This document shows, piece by piece, positions 37,709 through 46,866 of a stretch of 64,000 bases of DNA. The stretch comes from Nitrospira sp. (GTDB lineage Bacteria > Nitrospirota > Nitrospiria > Nitrospirales > Nitrospiraceae): assembly GCA_035968315.1 (NCBI GenBank), contig JAVYIN010000005.1, positions 868,001-932,000 on the forward strand, in the 5' to 3' direction. Below the pieces are notes generated by a model. That model was not told where the DNA came from. It searched no databases and saw only the letters and a list, made by a program, of their open reading frames with translations. Made by a program: the position numbers and the translations under genes. How positions within the stretch are numbered: the first letter of the stretch is position 1; every line of letters starts with the position of its first letter.

Positions 37709-38512
37709 TCACGACACCGTCCCGTAGCTCTTGAGCACCACTCCCACCAACGTCAAAATAACTCCGGCAAATCCAATCACGGTCAAATAGGCCGCCCGCT
37801 TGGCACGCCAGCCCACCGTCAACCGTCCCAGCAGCACCACGAAATAAAACAGCCATGTGACCAAGGCCCAGGTCTGCTCAGGATTCCAGCTCAGATACGC
37901 CCCCTTGGCAAACTCAGCCGAAATCGCGCCAGTGACGATGCCGAGCGTCAGCAGCGGAAACCCCATGACAATGGACTGCTGATTAAGGTGATCCAAAAAA
38001 TCCAGGGCCGGCAGCTTGGCATACAACACATTGAATCGCTTCGACTTGAGAAGGCGGTCCTGAATGAGATACATCACACCCGCGACGAACGCGATGGCAA
38101 AGCCGACAGTCCCTAACATGCTCAGCGTGACATGCAGCCACAACGTCCGAAAGACCGGCTGCAAGGTGGGAACGGTATCCGGCAGCGCGGCGGCGGAAAC
38201 GAGCGAAACCAGCGCCAGCGGCACGATGAACGATCCCAGCACATGGATGCGATGGCGGAATTCGACGGCCAAAAACACAAGGATCAGCATCCAGGAGAAA
38301 AAGGACAGCGCCTCATGGACGCTGGGCGGAGACGGAGCTGAACTCGCGAACATCCGCGCCACTAGCGCAATGGTATGCACCACGAATCCGGCCGCGGTAA
38401 TCCCAAGCGACACCTTTGACAAGGCCTCAGAGCGTCGGAGAAGATAGGCAAGAAACGAAATGGTGGCAATGAAATAGATCCCCATTGTCACCATGAAGCA
38501 GACGACTGCCAT
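37709..38512 (-). CDS. ccsA: CcsA/HemX-type cytochrome c assembly membrane protein
   Basis: A 267-residue protein with about eight membrane segments and the tryptophan-rich block AYLSWNPEQTWALVTWLFY, which is a variant of the WWD heme-handling motif. Proteins of this type next to hemA are often called HemX. They either move heme for cytochrome c maturation (CcsA) or influence HemA levels. The motif favours the CcsA-like family, but the exact role is open. Confidence 0.85.
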   Translation of the reverse strand: MAVVCFMVTMGIYFIATISFLAYLLRRSEALSKVSLGITAAGFVVHTIALVARMFASSAPSPPSVHEALSFFSWMLILVFLAVEFRHRIHVLGSFIVPLALVSLVSAAALPDTVPTLQPVFRTLWLHVTLSMLGTVGFAIAFVAGVMYLIQDRLLKSKRFNVLYAKLPALDFLDHLNQQSIVMGFPLLTLGIVTGAISAEFAKGAYLSWNPEQTWALVTWLFYFVVLLGRLTVGWRAKRAAYLTVIGFAGVILTLVGVVLKSYGTVS

Positions 38513-38579
38513 ATGGGTCTTCCCTCACTCTCGACAGATTTCAGACCGTATATTGCGGGATTAGCGGGAAATTATAACG

Positions 38580-39362
38580 ATGCGACGAGAAGGGAGTCAA
38601 CCAAACACGAGTCCCATGGTGGAAAAGAACAGGCCACGTCAGCAGCCAGGAATCCTGTTTATCGTCGGCGTTCCCATCGGACATCCCGACGACATCACCG
38701 TCCGTGCGCTCCAGACTCTCCGCCGCGCCGACATCGTGGCATCCGAGGACCCGGCCGCCACACAAATCCTCCTGCAGCACCACGGCCTCTCGGCCAATCT
38801 GACAAGCTACGGCCCCAGGCATCTACAGGAAAAAATCTCCGTCCTTCTTGATCGGCTCCGGCAAGGAAACAATGTGGCCTTCGTCTCGGATTGCGGTTCT
38901 CCCGTCATATCCGACCCCGGTTCTCTCCTGGTCGACGCCGCACACCGTCAACACCTCCCCGTACAATCAGTGCCCGGTCCTTCGGCGGTCACGGCCGCGA
39001 TGGCCGCATCCGGCTGGCCTGGAGATGCCTTTTATTTCCACGGGCAGCTTCCGGATGGCGCAGGCCCCCTCAAACAATGGCTCGCCTCCATCCTCACTCA
39101 CACCGGGCCCAGCATCTTCTTCTGCCCATCACAGTCCCTGCCGGCTGCCGTAGGAACACTCGCCCAACTCAATCCGAACCGGCCCATGACCGTGGCCTGC
39201 GACCTTACAACGCCACGAGAACTGATTCTCAGAGGGACCGCACCGAAGATATGCGCAATGATTCAAGAGATGAATCCGCCAGAAGCCGTGACGATCATCC
39301 TGGGAGAGCAACCAGCGGGAAAGAAGCAGAGAGCGGCCGCACGCAAACACCTGACTCGCTAG
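38580..39362 (+). CDS. rsmI: RsmI-like tetrapyrrole-methylase-family rRNA methyltransferase
   Basis: The 260-residue protein has the order of RsmI motifs. LFIVGVPIGHPDDITVRAL, FVSDCGSPVISDPG and VPGPSAVTAAMAASG should bind SAM and methylate the 2'-OH of C1402 of 16S rRNA. It is divergent: the usual AEDTR segment reads ASEDPA, and the C-terminal part is atypical. Another member of the methylase family is possible. The start at 38580 lies 67 bases from the divergent ccsA start. Confidence 0.7.
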   Translation: MRREGSQPNTSPMVEKNRPRQQPGILFIVGVPIGHPDDITVRALQTLRRADIVASEDPAATQILLQHHGLSANLTSYGPRHLQEKISVLLDRLRQGNNVAFVSDCGSPVISDPGSLLVDAAHRQHLPVQSVPGPSAVTAAMAASGWPGDAFYFHGQLPDGAGPLKQWLASILTHTGPSIFFCPSQSLPAAVGTLAQLNPNRPMTVACDLTTPRELILRGTAPKICAMIQEMNPPEAVTIILGEQPAGKKQRAAARKHLTR

Positions 39363-39625
39363 TCGGTCTCCTCCCGGCGAATCAGTACTCGAAATGCCTG
39401 CTCAACGCGCTCTTGAATGAGCACCGTGTGCCCCTCATTCTCCACGCTTCGCGGAACATTCCTGATGGGATCTCCATCGTCGAGCAAGACCGACAACACT
39501 TGCCCCTCACTCATCGTTTCCAGCTTGAGCTTTGTCTTGACGAAATTATAGGGACAAATCACCCCACGCAGATCAAGCTCAGCATCCGACGTTGACGCCA
39601 ATTCCGATTGCCGTAGCTCATCCAT
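39359..39625 (-). CDS. TusA-like sulfur-carrier family protein
   Basis: The 88-residue protein has the TusA fold pattern LDLRGVICPYNFVKTKLKLE with the conserved cysteine. The second proline of the CPxP motif is Asn here. Relatives carry sulfur for tRNA thiolation, molybdenum cofactor or sulfur oxidation. It ends convergent with rsmI, sharing four bases. Its partner is not visible. Confidence 0.85.
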   Translation of the reverse strand: MDELRQSELASTSDAELDLRGVICPYNFVKTKLKLETMSEGQVLSVLLDDGDPIRNVPRSVENEGHTVLIQERVEQAFRVLIRREETD

Positions 39626-39730
39626 CGCTCACCTTCGATATTCGCCCATTGAATAAGGAGGATCGTACTGAACTCGCGAATCAGCCTACCAAACAAGGCA
39701 TGCAGTCGACAAGGAGTCATGACTTTCACG

Positions 39731-39767
39731 CCTCAAAATAAAAAGGGGCAGCCGAAGCTGCCCCTTT
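39731..39767 (-). terminator. Rho-independent terminator of the exported-protein gene
   Basis: On the minus strand AAAGGGGCAGC-TTCG-GCTGCCCCTTT is followed by TTATTTT. The stem is perfect and has a UUCG tetraloop. It lies 26 bases after the stop codon of the gene at 39793-40539. Confidence 0.92.
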
Positions 39768-39792
39768 CCAAAAACGAATGCAGGATTCAGAT

Positions 39793-40539
39793 CTAGTTCA
39801 GCCCCTTTACGAGATTGGGCTTGGCTGCATCTGTCCCATAGTCAGACTTGTTCGAAGAACCATAACCCCAGCCTGGCTGCGGTTCGCAGTTCCAGCAGGG
39901 AGCCGCACCGGTGAACTCACTGATGCCGGTATCGACAGTGCCCTTGACTTGGCCGGGAAGCACTGCCCCAGCCACGCCGCCGGTGGTGCTGCCGCTGTTG
40001 GTTTCAATCGCACGCTCGGTCGAAGGATTCGGGCGCTGGCCCAATCCACCGAAGCCGGCAAGCTTCTCGTTGCCGCGAAGCACGGTTATTTCACGAACAA
40101 GCTTCCGGCCCACTCCAAACTGCTGGGCATTGGACGTCGCTTCGACCACCTGCAATGTAACATCATCGCCAGAGTTGATCGTCTTGAGCTGATCCATGTT
40201 GGTCTTGTCGTCAAGAAACACAATAAGGGAATTCATTGACCCGGCACCAGCGCGCCCTTCGTCATGCGAGCTTCCGCCCGTTTCCAGGTGCAACTTCCCG
40301 CCAGGCAAATCGATCGCCAACACGCGACCATAAATCGTCTCTGGCTGAGAGAGCCGATCAAGGAAGCTGTTCCGATCAAAAGCTGAAACACGATTCGCGC
40401 TTCCGGACACGTCGCCGACTCCGGTGCCAACGCCCATAGCAGACCCACCAGATGACTGCTGCAGCCGCTCTTGAGCCACTGCAACACTCACAGAGCCTAC
40501 GATGATAACCGCAGCTCCTAGTGCCAACACCTTACGCAT
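39793..40539 (-). CDS. Exported protein of unknown function
   Basis: The 248-residue protein has a signal peptide ending SVAVAQE (about residue 23). A Ser/Gly-rich region follows. A central beta-rich domain starts ETIYGRVLAIDLPGGKLHLE and resembles small OB-like domains that track a tunable surface, and the C-terminal tail is Gly/Pro-rich with a CWNC pair. I recognise no family. It is monocistronic with its own strong terminator, which suggests independent and possibly high expression. Confidence 0.75.
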   Translation of the reverse strand: MRKVLALGAAVIIVGSVSVAVAQERLQQSSGGSAMGVGTGVGDVSGSANRVSAFDRNSFLDRLSQPETIYGRVLAIDLPGGKLHLETGGSSHDEGRAGAGSMNSLIVFLDDKTNMDQLKTINSGDDVTLQVVEATSNAQQFGVGRKLVREITVLRGNEKLAGFGGLGQRPNPSTERAIETNSGSTTGGVAGAVLPGQVKGTVDTGISEFTGAAPCWNCEPQPGWGYGSSNKSDYGTDAAKPNLVKGLN

Positions 40540-40764
40540 GTGCTGCCTCCTTGTGAGTTAAATGATGAAGTGTAGGGATGATGGTGATGAACAACGAGAT
40601 TCCTTGAATAACCGTGTGCATGAGTCTTTTTTAATGAACGGGCGCACTATAGGCCAATATCCAGGGCCTGTCAAGTGGGCTCCCCCCAATAAATTGAGTC
40701 GTTAGCACACTCGACAGCAAAACCAACTTCATGAAGTACCCACGCCTTCCATCGTATTATCTGG

Positions 40765-40851
40765 TGGTGCCCAGAGGGAGGGTCGAACTCCCACTCTCTT
40801 GCGAGAACCGGATTTTGAGTCCGGCGCGTCTGCCAGTTCCGCCATCCGGGC
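40765..40851 (-). tRNA. tRNA-Leu (CAA)
   Basis: This is a class II tRNA on the minus strand. The acceptor is GCCCGGA/TCTGGGC with discriminator A and an encoded CCA. The anticodon stem CCGGA/TCCGG encloses CTCAAAA, so the anticodon is CAA. A long variable arm (TTCTCGCAAGAGAG) and T loop TTCGACC follow. Confidence 0.95.
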
Positions 40852-41053
40852 TCGTCCCAGCGAATGGAATAGCGCGGGAATTCTTCTATCACGACCAATC
40901 ACCGGGGTCAATCATGCAAGCCTCTTTTCTTCATCGGAAATTGAATGCTAAGATGGCCATCGAATTCTTTTCGCTCTGTTTTCATCATCACACAAGGCCA
41001 CGCTGAACGAACCACAATCGATTCACCACACTGAGAAGGAGCCCGATACATTC

Positions 41054-41335
41054 ATGGCAGACGTAGCATGCATTACCTGCGGACAAACCGGCGAAGCCAT
41101 TACCGCCCCTCTCTTCCTTGGCAAACTCGAAACCGAAATTAAAGCCAAAGTCTGCACGAGCTGCTGGAAGAAATGGGAAGGAATGAGAGTGATGGTCATC
41201 AATGAGTACCAGGTCAACCTGGGCGACGAAAGCGGACGCGAGCTCGTGCGCAAACAGATGAAGGCCTTCCTGAAGCTGGGCGAGCAGGCGGATACGTCAA
41301 AGATTGCCGAAAACTTCCGGCCGCAGGGCCAATGA
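41054..41335 (+). CDS. YggX-like Fe(II)-trafficking family protein
   Basis: This 93-residue protein resembles YggX. It has a Cys-containing N-terminus (ACITCGQTGEAI), a WKKWEGMRVMVINEYQVNLG block and a short helical C-terminus. YggX proteins protect iron-sulfur clusters from oxidation. The extra CxxC and CxxCW cysteines at 6-9 and 35-38 are not in classical YggX and could bind metal. GAAGGAG lies upstream of the ATG. Confidence 0.75.
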   Translation: MADVACITCGQTGEAITAPLFLGKLETEIKAKVCTSCWKKWEGMRVMVINEYQVNLGDESGRELVRKQMKAFLKLGEQADTSKIAENFRPQGQ

Positions 41336-41534
41336 GCGCAGCCGGCAACCGAATCAAATAGTGTCGTCACACGCCATCAGCCTCGCGTCGCTGCAAACCC
41401 GGCCGAGACGAGGCCAGTGATTCTTCAGTCTTGTCGCCAACTTCGTTGACAGGACTGTTAATGAAGTGCTAGATTCCTCCATTCTCCTCCGTTCTCTGTT
41501 GCATCAATTGACCGAGAGCGCGGTGAATTTTGCC

Positions 41535-41990
41535 ATGATTACCCAAATGCACGTAAAGGGGTTGATGTTCGACCCCTACAACAACGCCTATATAGTTGTC
41601 CTTCGCGATGAAGATCAGGCGGAGATGCTGCCGATTTGGGTTGGCAAGTCAGAGGCCAGCGCCATTAGCCTGGCGCTGGAAAATGTGGCGCCGCCACGTC
41701 CGATGACGCACGATTTCATGAAATCCTTTTTGGACGCCTATAACGCGAAAGTGATCAGCACCGTTATTACGGACTTGAACGAACATACCTATTTTGCCAA
41801 AGTCCATTTGATGTACGAAGATTCCGAATACGCCATCGATTCCAGGCCGAGTGACGCCATCGCGCTCGCCATCCGGTCCGATGCCCCGATTTTCGCCAGC
41901 GATTCGGTCATTCGCAAACAAAGCTCGGAAGAACTGGAGCAATGGCTGGAGAACCTCAAACCGGAAGATTTCGGCAAGCTGGACTCGTAG
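41535..41990 (+). CDS. Bifunctional nuclease family (DUF151) protein, first copy
   Basis: The 151-residue protein carries the family features VVLRDEDQAEMLPIWVGKSEA and SRPSDAIALAIRSDAPIF. Plant and mycobacterial relatives have been reported as RNase/DNase bifunctional nucleases. I chose the ATG at 41535. The frame is open from a GTG at 41466, but no ribosome site is clear for either. It is directly followed by a paralogue, 17 bases away. Confidence 0.85.
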   Translation: MITQMHVKGLMFDPYNNAYIVVLRDEDQAEMLPIWVGKSEASAISLALENVAPPRPMTHDFMKSFLDAYNAKVISTVITDLNEHTYFAKVHLMYEDSEYAIDSRPSDAIALAIRSDAPIFASDSVIRKQSSEELEQWLENLKPEDFGKLDS

Positions 41991-42007
41991 CCGCGACGAC
42001 ATTGATC

Positions 42008-42493
42008 ATGACCACCACGCCACACTATTCTCTCGACGACCTGATCCCGCTCACGGTGAATCGCGTGGTCGAGGACTCCAATACCGACACGAGAATCGTG
42101 GTGCTCACGAGACCCGACGAAACCGAAACCTTCATGATCTGGGTCGGTGCACCGGAAGGCGACTCCATCCGCCGCGCCCTGGATTCGACACTCCCGCCGC
42201 GCCCGATGAGCCATGACTTGATCAAGAACTTCGGGGAGCACTTCGGCATCAAAACCCAGCGGGTCATCTTGACCGATGTGAAAAGCAGCACGTACTACGC
42301 GACCGTCTACCTGGAAAATAAAGGGGTCGAGCGGATGATCGACGCCCGGCCAAGCGATGCCATCGCGCTGGCCCTTCGGACCCACGCCCCCATCTACACG
42401 ACACCGGATGTGTGGAAACGACGCAGCGGGCAACACCTAGATGCCTGGCTGACGAAGCTCGATACAAAAAATATCGGCACACAAGAAGTCTAG
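42008..42493 (+). CDS. Bifunctional nuclease family (DUF151) protein, second copy
   Basis: This 161-residue paralogue of the preceding gene shares the core layout (IWVGAPEGDSIRRALD, LPPRPMSHDLIKNF, ARPSDAIALALRTHAPIY). It differs in the first active block (VLTRPDETETFMIWVG). I chose the ATG at 42008, the first after the neighbour's stop. The pair precedes rplM-rpsI by 40 bases and may be co-transcribed with them. Confidence 0.85.
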   Translation: MTTTPHYSLDDLIPLTVNRVVEDSNTDTRIVVLTRPDETETFMIWVGAPEGDSIRRALDSTLPPRPMSHDLIKNFGEHFGIKTQRVILTDVKSSTYYATVYLENKGVERMIDARPSDAIALALRTHAPIYTTPDVWKRRSGQHLDAWLTKLDTKNIGTQEV

Positions 42494-42533
42494 GACACGC
42501 AGTTTGACTTATTGCGAGGAGTAGAAGACGACC

Positions 42534-42962
42534 ATGATGACCTATCTCGAAAAACCAGCCGACGTCAAAGAACAGTGGCACCTCGTCAATGCCGAAGGCC
42601 ACACATTGGGACGCCTGGCGGCCAAGGTTGCCAGCATTCTCAGAGGAAAGCACCGCCCCACCTTCACGCCGAATGTGGATATGGGCGACCATGTCGTCAT
42701 CATCAATGCCGAAAAGGTGCATCTAACCGGCAATAAGATGGAAGACAAGCTGTACATCCATCACTCCGGATTTCCGGGCGGACTGAAGACAACCACGGCC
42801 AAGCATCTTTTCCAAAAAGACCCGACGGAATTGCTGGTCCGGGCGATCGAGGGCATGCTCCCGAAGAATCCCCTGGGCAACCATATGGCCAAGAAACTCC
42901 GTGTCTATGCGGGCCCCAACCACCCGCACCAGGCTCAAGATCCCAAACTTATTACTCTCTAG
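42534..42962 (+). CDS. rplM: 50S ribosomal protein L13
   Basis: A 142-residue protein with the L13 core ([51 protein letters not shown]). Two ATGs stand in tandem at 42534 and 42537, with GAGGAG upstream. It pairs with rpsI, as in most bacteria. Confidence 0.97.
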   Translation: MMTYLEKPADVKEQWHLVNAEGHTLGRLAAKVASILRGKHRPTFTPNVDMGDHVVIINAEKVHLTGNKMEDKLYIHHSGFPGGLKTTTAKHLFQKDPTELLVRAIEGMLPKNPLGNHMAKKLRVYAGPNHPHQAQDPKLITL

Positions 42963-42990
42963 GCATTAGGTTAGAAGGAGGCGTAATCGC

Positions 42991-43383
42991 ATGGCAGTGG
43001 TCACACAGTACGCAACAGGCAGACGTAAATGCGCGGTCGCACGGGCCTGGGTTACCGGCACGGCGGGCGACATCACCGTGAACGAGAAGCCCCTTGAAAA
43101 GGCCTTCCCGCGGCTCACCCTCCGGCAAATTATCCAGCTTCCGCTGGAAATGGCCGGCATGATGGGCAAATACTCAATCAATGCGACCGTCTACGGCGGC
43201 GGCCCGACCGGCCAAGCCGGCGCCCTTCGCCATGCGATCGCGCGAGCCCTCGTAACCATGACCCCGGCCTTCCGCACGCCTTTGAAGAAAGAAGGCCTCT
43301 TGACGCGCGACTCACGCGTGAAGGAACGGAAGAAGTACGGTCAGAAGGGTGCTCGTAAGCGCTTCCAGTACTCCAAGCGCTAA
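42991..43383 (+). CDS. rpsI: 30S ribosomal protein S9
   Basis: A 130-residue protein with ATGRRKCAVARAWV at the start and the invariant C-terminal RKRFQYSKR tail that reaches the decoding centre. AGAAGGAGG precedes the ATG. A strong terminator follows 21 bases after the stop. Confidence 0.97.
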   Translation: MAVVTQYATGRRKCAVARAWVTGTAGDITVNEKPLEKAFPRLTLRQIIQLPLEMAGMMGKYSINATVYGGGPTGQAGALRHAIARALVTMTPAFRTPLKKEGLLTRDSRVKERKKYGQKGARKRFQYSKR

Positions 43384-43403
43384 ACAACGAAGCCGACATC
43401 CGG

Positions 43404-43438
43404 AAAGGGGAAGGCTTCTCGCCTTCCCCTTTTTTTAT
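43404..43438 (+). terminator. Rho-independent terminator after rpsI
   Basis: AAGGGGAAGGC-TTCTC-GCCTTCCCCTT is a perfect stem followed by a run of T. It ends the L13-S9 transcript before argC. Confidence 0.92.
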
Positions 43439-43485
43439 GCCTGGCGGCACCTCTTACACTTCACCAGCTTGATGAGCAGGTCGTC

Positions 43486-44550
43486 ATGACGAAAACCCTT
43501 CGCGTCGCAATTGCCGGAGCCAGCGGCTATGCCGGAGCAGAGCTGGTTCGCCTCGCGGCCGCCCATCCGGCCTACGAGATCACCGCCGTGACGTCGGAAA
43601 AATCATCCGGACAGAAAGTCGCGGCGGTCTTCCCCAGCCTCGCCGGGCTGGTATCGCATACGTTTGAAGCCTTGGCACCAGAAGCACTGGCAGAACGCGC
43701 CGATGCCATCTTCCTGGCGCTTCCCCACACGAAATCGCAGGACCCGGTGGCGCTGTGCCGGAAGGCTGGAAAGCTCGTGGTCGATCTCAGCGCCGATTAC
43801 CGGCTCAAAGACGTGACGGCCTACGAACAGTGGTATCAGGCGCCGCATACCCATCCCGAGATGCTGAACGATGCGGTCTACGGACTTCCGGAACTGCACC
43901 GCGAGGCGATCGCCAAGGCGCGGCTGGTGGCCTCTCCCGGCTGCTATCCAACGGCCGCCATCCTCCAGCTGGCCCCGCTCTTCGCGAAAGGCTTGGTCCA
44001 GCCAGGCACCGTGGTGATCGACGCCAAGTCCGGCATTTCAGGCGCAGGACGCAGTCCGGCCCTGCCCTACCACTTTCCCGAAGCCCACGAATCGCTGGAG
44101 CCCTACAAGATCGGCCAGCACCGGCACATTCCTGAAATCGAACAGGAATTGTCCGGCCTCCTGGCTAAAACGGGAGGGAACGCCGGTGCCGTGACGATCG
44201 CCTTCACACCCCATCTCGTCCCGATGAATCGAGGGATCCTGAGCACGGCCTATTGCAAATTGCACAAGCCGATGTCCCTTCCGGACTTGCGCGCGCTCTA
44301 CCGAGACTTCTACAGCGGCGAACGGTTTGTCCGCCTGCATGAAGAGTCCGTGCCCAACCCCCGGTATATCAAGGGATCGAACTACTGCGATATCGGGGTC
44401 TATGCCGATCAGCGGGCCGGGTGGGTCGTCACGGTTGCAGCCGTCGATAATCTGGTCAAAGGCGCGGCGGGCCAAGCGATTCAAGCCATGAATCTCATGA
44501 TGGGCATCGCCGAAGAAACCGGCTTGACGGCTCCGGGTGCATACCCCTAA
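43486..44550 (+). CDS. argC: N-acetyl-gamma-glutamyl-phosphate reductase
   Basis: ArgC reduces N-acetylglutamyl phosphate to the semialdehyde in arginine synthesis. The 354-residue protein has the NADP site VAIAGASGYAGAELVRL and the active-site cysteine in VASPGCYPTAA. It starts 48 bases after the rpsI terminator and is followed by argJ. Confidence 0.96.
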   Translation: MTKTLRVAIAGASGYAGAELVRLAAAHPAYEITAVTSEKSSGQKVAAVFPSLAGLVSHTFEALAPEALAERADAIFLALPHTKSQDPVALCRKAGKLVVDLSADYRLKDVTAYEQWYQAPHTHPEMLNDAVYGLPELHREAIAKARLVASPGCYPTAAILQLAPLFAKGLVQPGTVVIDAKSGISGAGRSPALPYHFPEAHESLEPYKIGQHRHIPEIEQELSGLLAKTGGNAGAVTIAFTPHLVPMNRGILSTAYCKLHKPMSLPDLRALYRDFYSGERFVRLHEESVPNPRYIKGSNYCDIGVYADQRAGWVVTVAAVDNLVKGAAGQAIQAMNLMMGIAEETGLTAPGAYP

Positions 44551-44596
44551 GCCATCAAGCCCGATCATCACCTCAATCACCTATACCGAGCTGACC

Positions 44597-45808
44597 ATGA
44601 CGACATCCTCGCACACAACAGGCGTCACCGCGCCGCAAGGCTTTCAAGCCGCTGGCATTCATTGCGGAATCAAAAAACCTGCCATTCTTGACCTGGCGTT
44701 ATTGGTGTCCGACGTACGCGGACCGATCGCCGGGGTCTTCACGAAAAACCAGGTGGCCGCCGCTCCAGTCATCCTCGATCGCGAGCATCTGAAGCAGCGC
44801 ATCGGACGAGCCATTCTCGTCAACAGCGGCAATGCCAATGCCTGCACCGGAAAGCCGGGAATGGCCGCTGCGCTCACGATGGCCCAACTGGTGGCACAGC
44901 GACTGGACATCCCCACGCACGAAGTCTTTGTCGGATCGACCGGAGTCATTGGCCGGCGCCTGCCCATCGACTGCGTGAAGTCCGGCATTCCCATGCTCTT
45001 CGCTCAATTGAGCGCCAGAGGCGGGCACAAGGCGGCCCAGGCGATCCTGACAACCGACCTGCGCCCGAAAGAATGCGCAGTGCGCGGAACAATCGGCGGA
45101 CGGATCGTGACGATCGGCGGCATGGCCAAAGGATCCGGCATGATTCATCCCAATATGGCCACGATGCTGGGCTATCTCACGACGGACGCCGCCATTGCGC
45201 CGGCGGCGCTCCAGCGAGCCTTAGCATCCGCCGTCAACGAATCGTTCAATTGCATCAGCGTCGACGGCGACACCAGCACCAACGACACCGTGCTCTGCCT
45301 GGCCAATGGCCTGGCGAAAAATAAGACGATTACCTACGGCACAGCAGCCTATCGGCAGTTTGTCGCCCTGTTGACAGCCGTGTCTCAGACCCTGGCCCTC
45401 TCCATTTGCCGCGACGGAGAAGGGGTCACCAAAGTCGTCAAAATCGCGGTCGACGGGGCCAAAACACCAGCGGACGCCAGGCAGGTGGCGCAAACCATCG
45501 CCACATCCAATCTGGTGAAGACCGCCCTCTTCGGCGAAGATGCCAACTGGGGGCGGGTCATGGGTGCTATCGGCCGGGCCGGTGTTCCGATTGAGCAGAG
45601 CAAAGTCAGCGTCCATTTTGACAATGTCCTCATGGTGCAGCGAGGCATGGGCGTGGGCCTGGCCGCCGAACGGCGCATTGCCAAGGTCTTCAAGAAGAAG
45701 GAATTCACCATTCGTGTGCGGCTGGGACAGGGTTCCGCCTCATCCCACATGTGGACCACCGACCTGTCCTACGACTATGTCAGGATCAACGCAAGCTATC
45801 GATCCTAA
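44597..45808 (+). CDS. argJ: Glutamate N-acetyltransferase / amino-acid acetyltransferase
   Basis: ArgJ recycles the acetyl group between ornithine and glutamate (and may use acetyl-CoA). The 403-residue precursor has the self-cleavage site MATMLGYL, with the nucleophilic threonine at 189. I chose the ATG at 44597. An in-frame GTG at 44537 lies inside argC and gives an atypical N-terminus. It follows argC by 46 bases. Confidence 0.95.
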   Translation: MTTSSHTTGVTAPQGFQAAGIHCGIKKPAILDLALLVSDVRGPIAGVFTKNQVAAAPVILDREHLKQRIGRAILVNSGNANACTGKPGMAAALTMAQLVAQRLDIPTHEVFVGSTGVIGRRLPIDCVKSGIPMLFAQLSARGGHKAAQAILTTDLRPKECAVRGTIGGRIVTIGGMAKGSGMIHPNMATMLGYLTTDAAIAPAALQRALASAVNESFNCISVDGDTSTNDTVLCLANGLAKNKTITYGTAAYRQFVALLTAVSQTLALSICRDGEGVTKVVKIAVDGAKTPADARQVAQTIATSNLVKTALFGEDANWGRVMGAIGRAGVPIEQSKVSVHFDNVLMVQRGMGVGLAAERRIAKVFKKKEFTIRVRLGQGSASSHMWTTDLSYDYVRINASYRS

Positions 45809-45967
45809 AATGGAATTCAAGCCGGTGGCTTGAAAACCAGCCGTGACTATGATAGCGTGCCGAGGCTTTACGGGTTATACAAGACAGCCCGGTGTCGAGC
45901 TTTGTGCTTGAACCGGATTCTTATCAAAATCCACATCAGCGCATGGACGCTGCTTGGCTTGAGACAA

Positions 45968-46028
45968 GGGGGCCAGTCCCCCTCACCCATGATCGGTCAT
46001 GGGTGTTCTGCAAGCCCTGAGGGGAGGT
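45968..46028 (+). promoter_or_regulatory. Structured leader of rpsB
   Basis: Three hairpins in a row precede the rpsB start: GGGGG-CCAGT-CCCCC, then CACCCATGA-TCGG-TCATGGGTG, then CCC-TGA-GGG, whose right side is part of the ribosome site. No T-run follows, so the leader may be a binding site for S2 autoregulation rather than a terminator. That role is inferred. Confidence 0.45.
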
Positions 46029-46034
46029 GAAGGC

Positions 46035-46808
46035 ATGGGAGTGGTCGCGATTAAGGAATTATTGGAAGCAGGGGTGCACTTCGGACACCAGACGAACCGG
46101 TGGAATCCGAAGATGAAGCGCTTTCTCTTCGGCGAACGCAACGGGATCTACATCATCGACTTGCAGCAGACGCTGACGCGGATGGAGCAAGCCTATGCCT
46201 TCGTCCGGGATACCGTCGCCGCAGGCGAATCCGTCCTCTTTGTCGGCACCAAGCGGCAGGCCGCTGAAATTCTTGAAGAAGAAGCCAAGCGCGCCAACAT
46301 GTTTTTCGTGAACCAGCGGTGGCTGGGCGGCATGCTGACGAACTTCAAGACCATTCGGCTCAGCATCGAAAAAATGAAGAAGATGGAAGCCATCCTGGCG
46401 AACCCCAGCGAGCACGGCCTGAAGAAGAAGGAAATCCTTCTGATGCAGAAGGACATCGTCAAGCTGCAAAAGTATCTGTCGGGCATTAAGACCATGCGGG
46501 GCGTCCCCGGCGCCGTGTTCATCCTCGATACGAGAATCGAGCACATCGCGGTTCAGGAAGCGACCCGCTTGGGCATTCCGGTCATCGCTATCCTGGACAG
46601 CAACTGCGATCCCGATCACATCACCTACCCGATTCCCGGGAACGATGACGCCATTCGCTCGATCAAGCTCATCACGTCAAAAATTGCGGACGCCTGCATC
46701 GAGGGCGCGCATCTGAAGTCGCAGCGGGAAGAAGCCGATTTCCAGGCCGCGCCGGCAGGAGCCGACAAGCAGGCGGCCTTGAGCGCACAGGGTGCCCCCG
46801 CATCCTAA
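46035..46808 (+). CDS. rpsB: 30S ribosomal protein S2
   Basis: The 257-residue protein has the S2 pattern [33 protein letters not shown] and [21 protein letters not shown] chose the ATG at 46035 because GGGGAGGTG lies directly upstream. It begins the classic rpsB-tsf-pyrH-frr order. Confidence 0.97.
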   Translation: MGVVAIKELLEAGVHFGHQTNRWNPKMKRFLFGERNGIYIIDLQQTLTRMEQAYAFVRDTVAAGESVLFVGTKRQAAEILEEEAKRANMFFVNQRWLGGMLTNFKTIRLSIEKMKKMEAILANPSEHGLKKKEILLMQKDIVKLQKYLSGIKTMRGVPGAVFILDTRIEHIAVQEATRLGIPVIAILDSNCDPDHITYPIPGNDDAIRSIKLITSKIADACIEGAHLKSQREEADFQAAPAGADKQAALSAQGAPAS

Positions 46809-46866
46809 TCGCCGATACGTGGCAGTGCAGACGATTTGTTCATCATAACGGTAAGGATATTGGATC

